Shown here piece by piece: positions 6,565-6,715 of a stretch of DNA of 6,715 nt. This stretch comes from a bacterium (GTDB taxonomy: Bacteria; Muiribacteriota; Ozemobacteria; Ozemobacterales; Ozemobacteraceae), in contig JACPTH010000140.1 of the NCBI GenBank assembly GCA_016192885.1, forward strand, positions 1-6,715. The letters are read 5' to 3'. The notes below the pieces were generated by a model, which saw only the letters and a list, made by a program, of their open reading frames with translations, was not told the DNA's origin and did no database searches. The translations under genes and the position numbers were made by a program. How positions within the stretch are numbered: position 1 is the stretch's first letter; every line of letters begins with the position of its first letter.

Positions 6565-6579
6565 AACTTCCTCGCAATT

Positions 6580-6715
6580 CTAAAGAGCTTTCTTCTCCCG
6601 TTCAATTTTTCTTATTCGATCGCAATGGCGACCGCCTGAAAACTCGGTCGCCAAAAAAGTTTCCACAATATCAATGGCCATTTCTTCCCCGATAAGCCGC
6701 CCCCCCAACGCCAAC
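6580..6715 (-). CDS. rpiB: Ribose-5-phosphate isomerase B, C-terminal end (cut by window edge)
   Basis: Only the last 44 codons are in the window, running from the right edge to a TAG at 6580-6582. They read 'LALGGRLIGEEMAIDIVETF', then 'LATEFSGGRHCDRIRKIE' and 'REKKAL'. This is the characteristic RpiB tail, with the A-L-GGR-(L/V)-IG block and the 'F-x-GGRH-x-x-R-(I/V)-x-x-I' ending. RpiB interconverts ribulose-5-phosphate and ribose-5-phosphate in the pentose phosphate pathway. The active-site cysteine region lies outside the window, so integrity of the whole gene cannot be judged. It is followed after 15 bases by upp, which places it as an upstream member of the same operon. Confidence 0.92.
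   Translation of the reverse strand, partial: LALGGRLIGEEMAIDIVETFLATEFSGGRHCDRIRKIEREKKAL

Noticed and set aside
1..6715. CRISPR array, toxin-antitoxin pair, retron, phage or defence cassette.
   Set aside because: Both strands were read for spaced repeats, small paired genes, reverse transcriptase or integrase motifs, and none was seen.

Overview
The window is a piece of a bacterial chromosome of moderate GC content with mostly housekeeping genes, arranged as two converging blocks. The organism is probably Gram-negative: one product has a Sec signal peptide with an AFA cleavage site and looks periplasmic. The RadC sequence, with an 'AIPRKD' segment, resembles proteobacterial or deltaproteobacterial-grade RadC proteins. 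I cannot place the lineage more precisely from the sequence alone.

Plus strand, 79-1996: radC (JAMM/MPN+ family, GTG start), then after a 73-base gap a GTG-started, signal-peptide-bearing protein of 372 residues that I do not recognise. No convincing terminator separates them, so they may be co-transcribed.

Minus strand, 6715-2436: a tightly packed operon read right to left. It contains the 3' end of rpiB (cut by the window edge; visible only as a 44-residue tail), upp (uracil phosphoribosyltransferase), a ComEB-type dCMP deaminase, murA, and a 569-residue protein made almost wholly of HEAT repeats. The gaps are 15, 2, 20 and 21 bases. RpiB supplies ribose-5-phosphate, from which PRPP is made. 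Upp uses PRPP to salvage uracil to UMP. The dCMP deaminase makes dUMP for thymidylate. MurA consumes a uridine nucleotide sugar for peptidoglycan. The HEAT protein is presumably a binding scaffold of unknown partner.

Between the two blocks, 1997-2435 has no intact gene but is not featureless. Read on the minus strand it holds two gene fragments butted together. The first is the N-terminal piece of a class III adenylate/guanylate cyclase domain (2146-2306), out of frame at a run of eight C. The second is the C-terminal core of an ISAs1/H-repeat-type transposase (about 2021-2145), also frameshifted and stopped. This gene graveyard at the convergence point is the most interesting non-obvious content of the window. 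I see no CRISPR array, tRNA, rRNA, phage module or defence system, and nothing I would call a new biological system.
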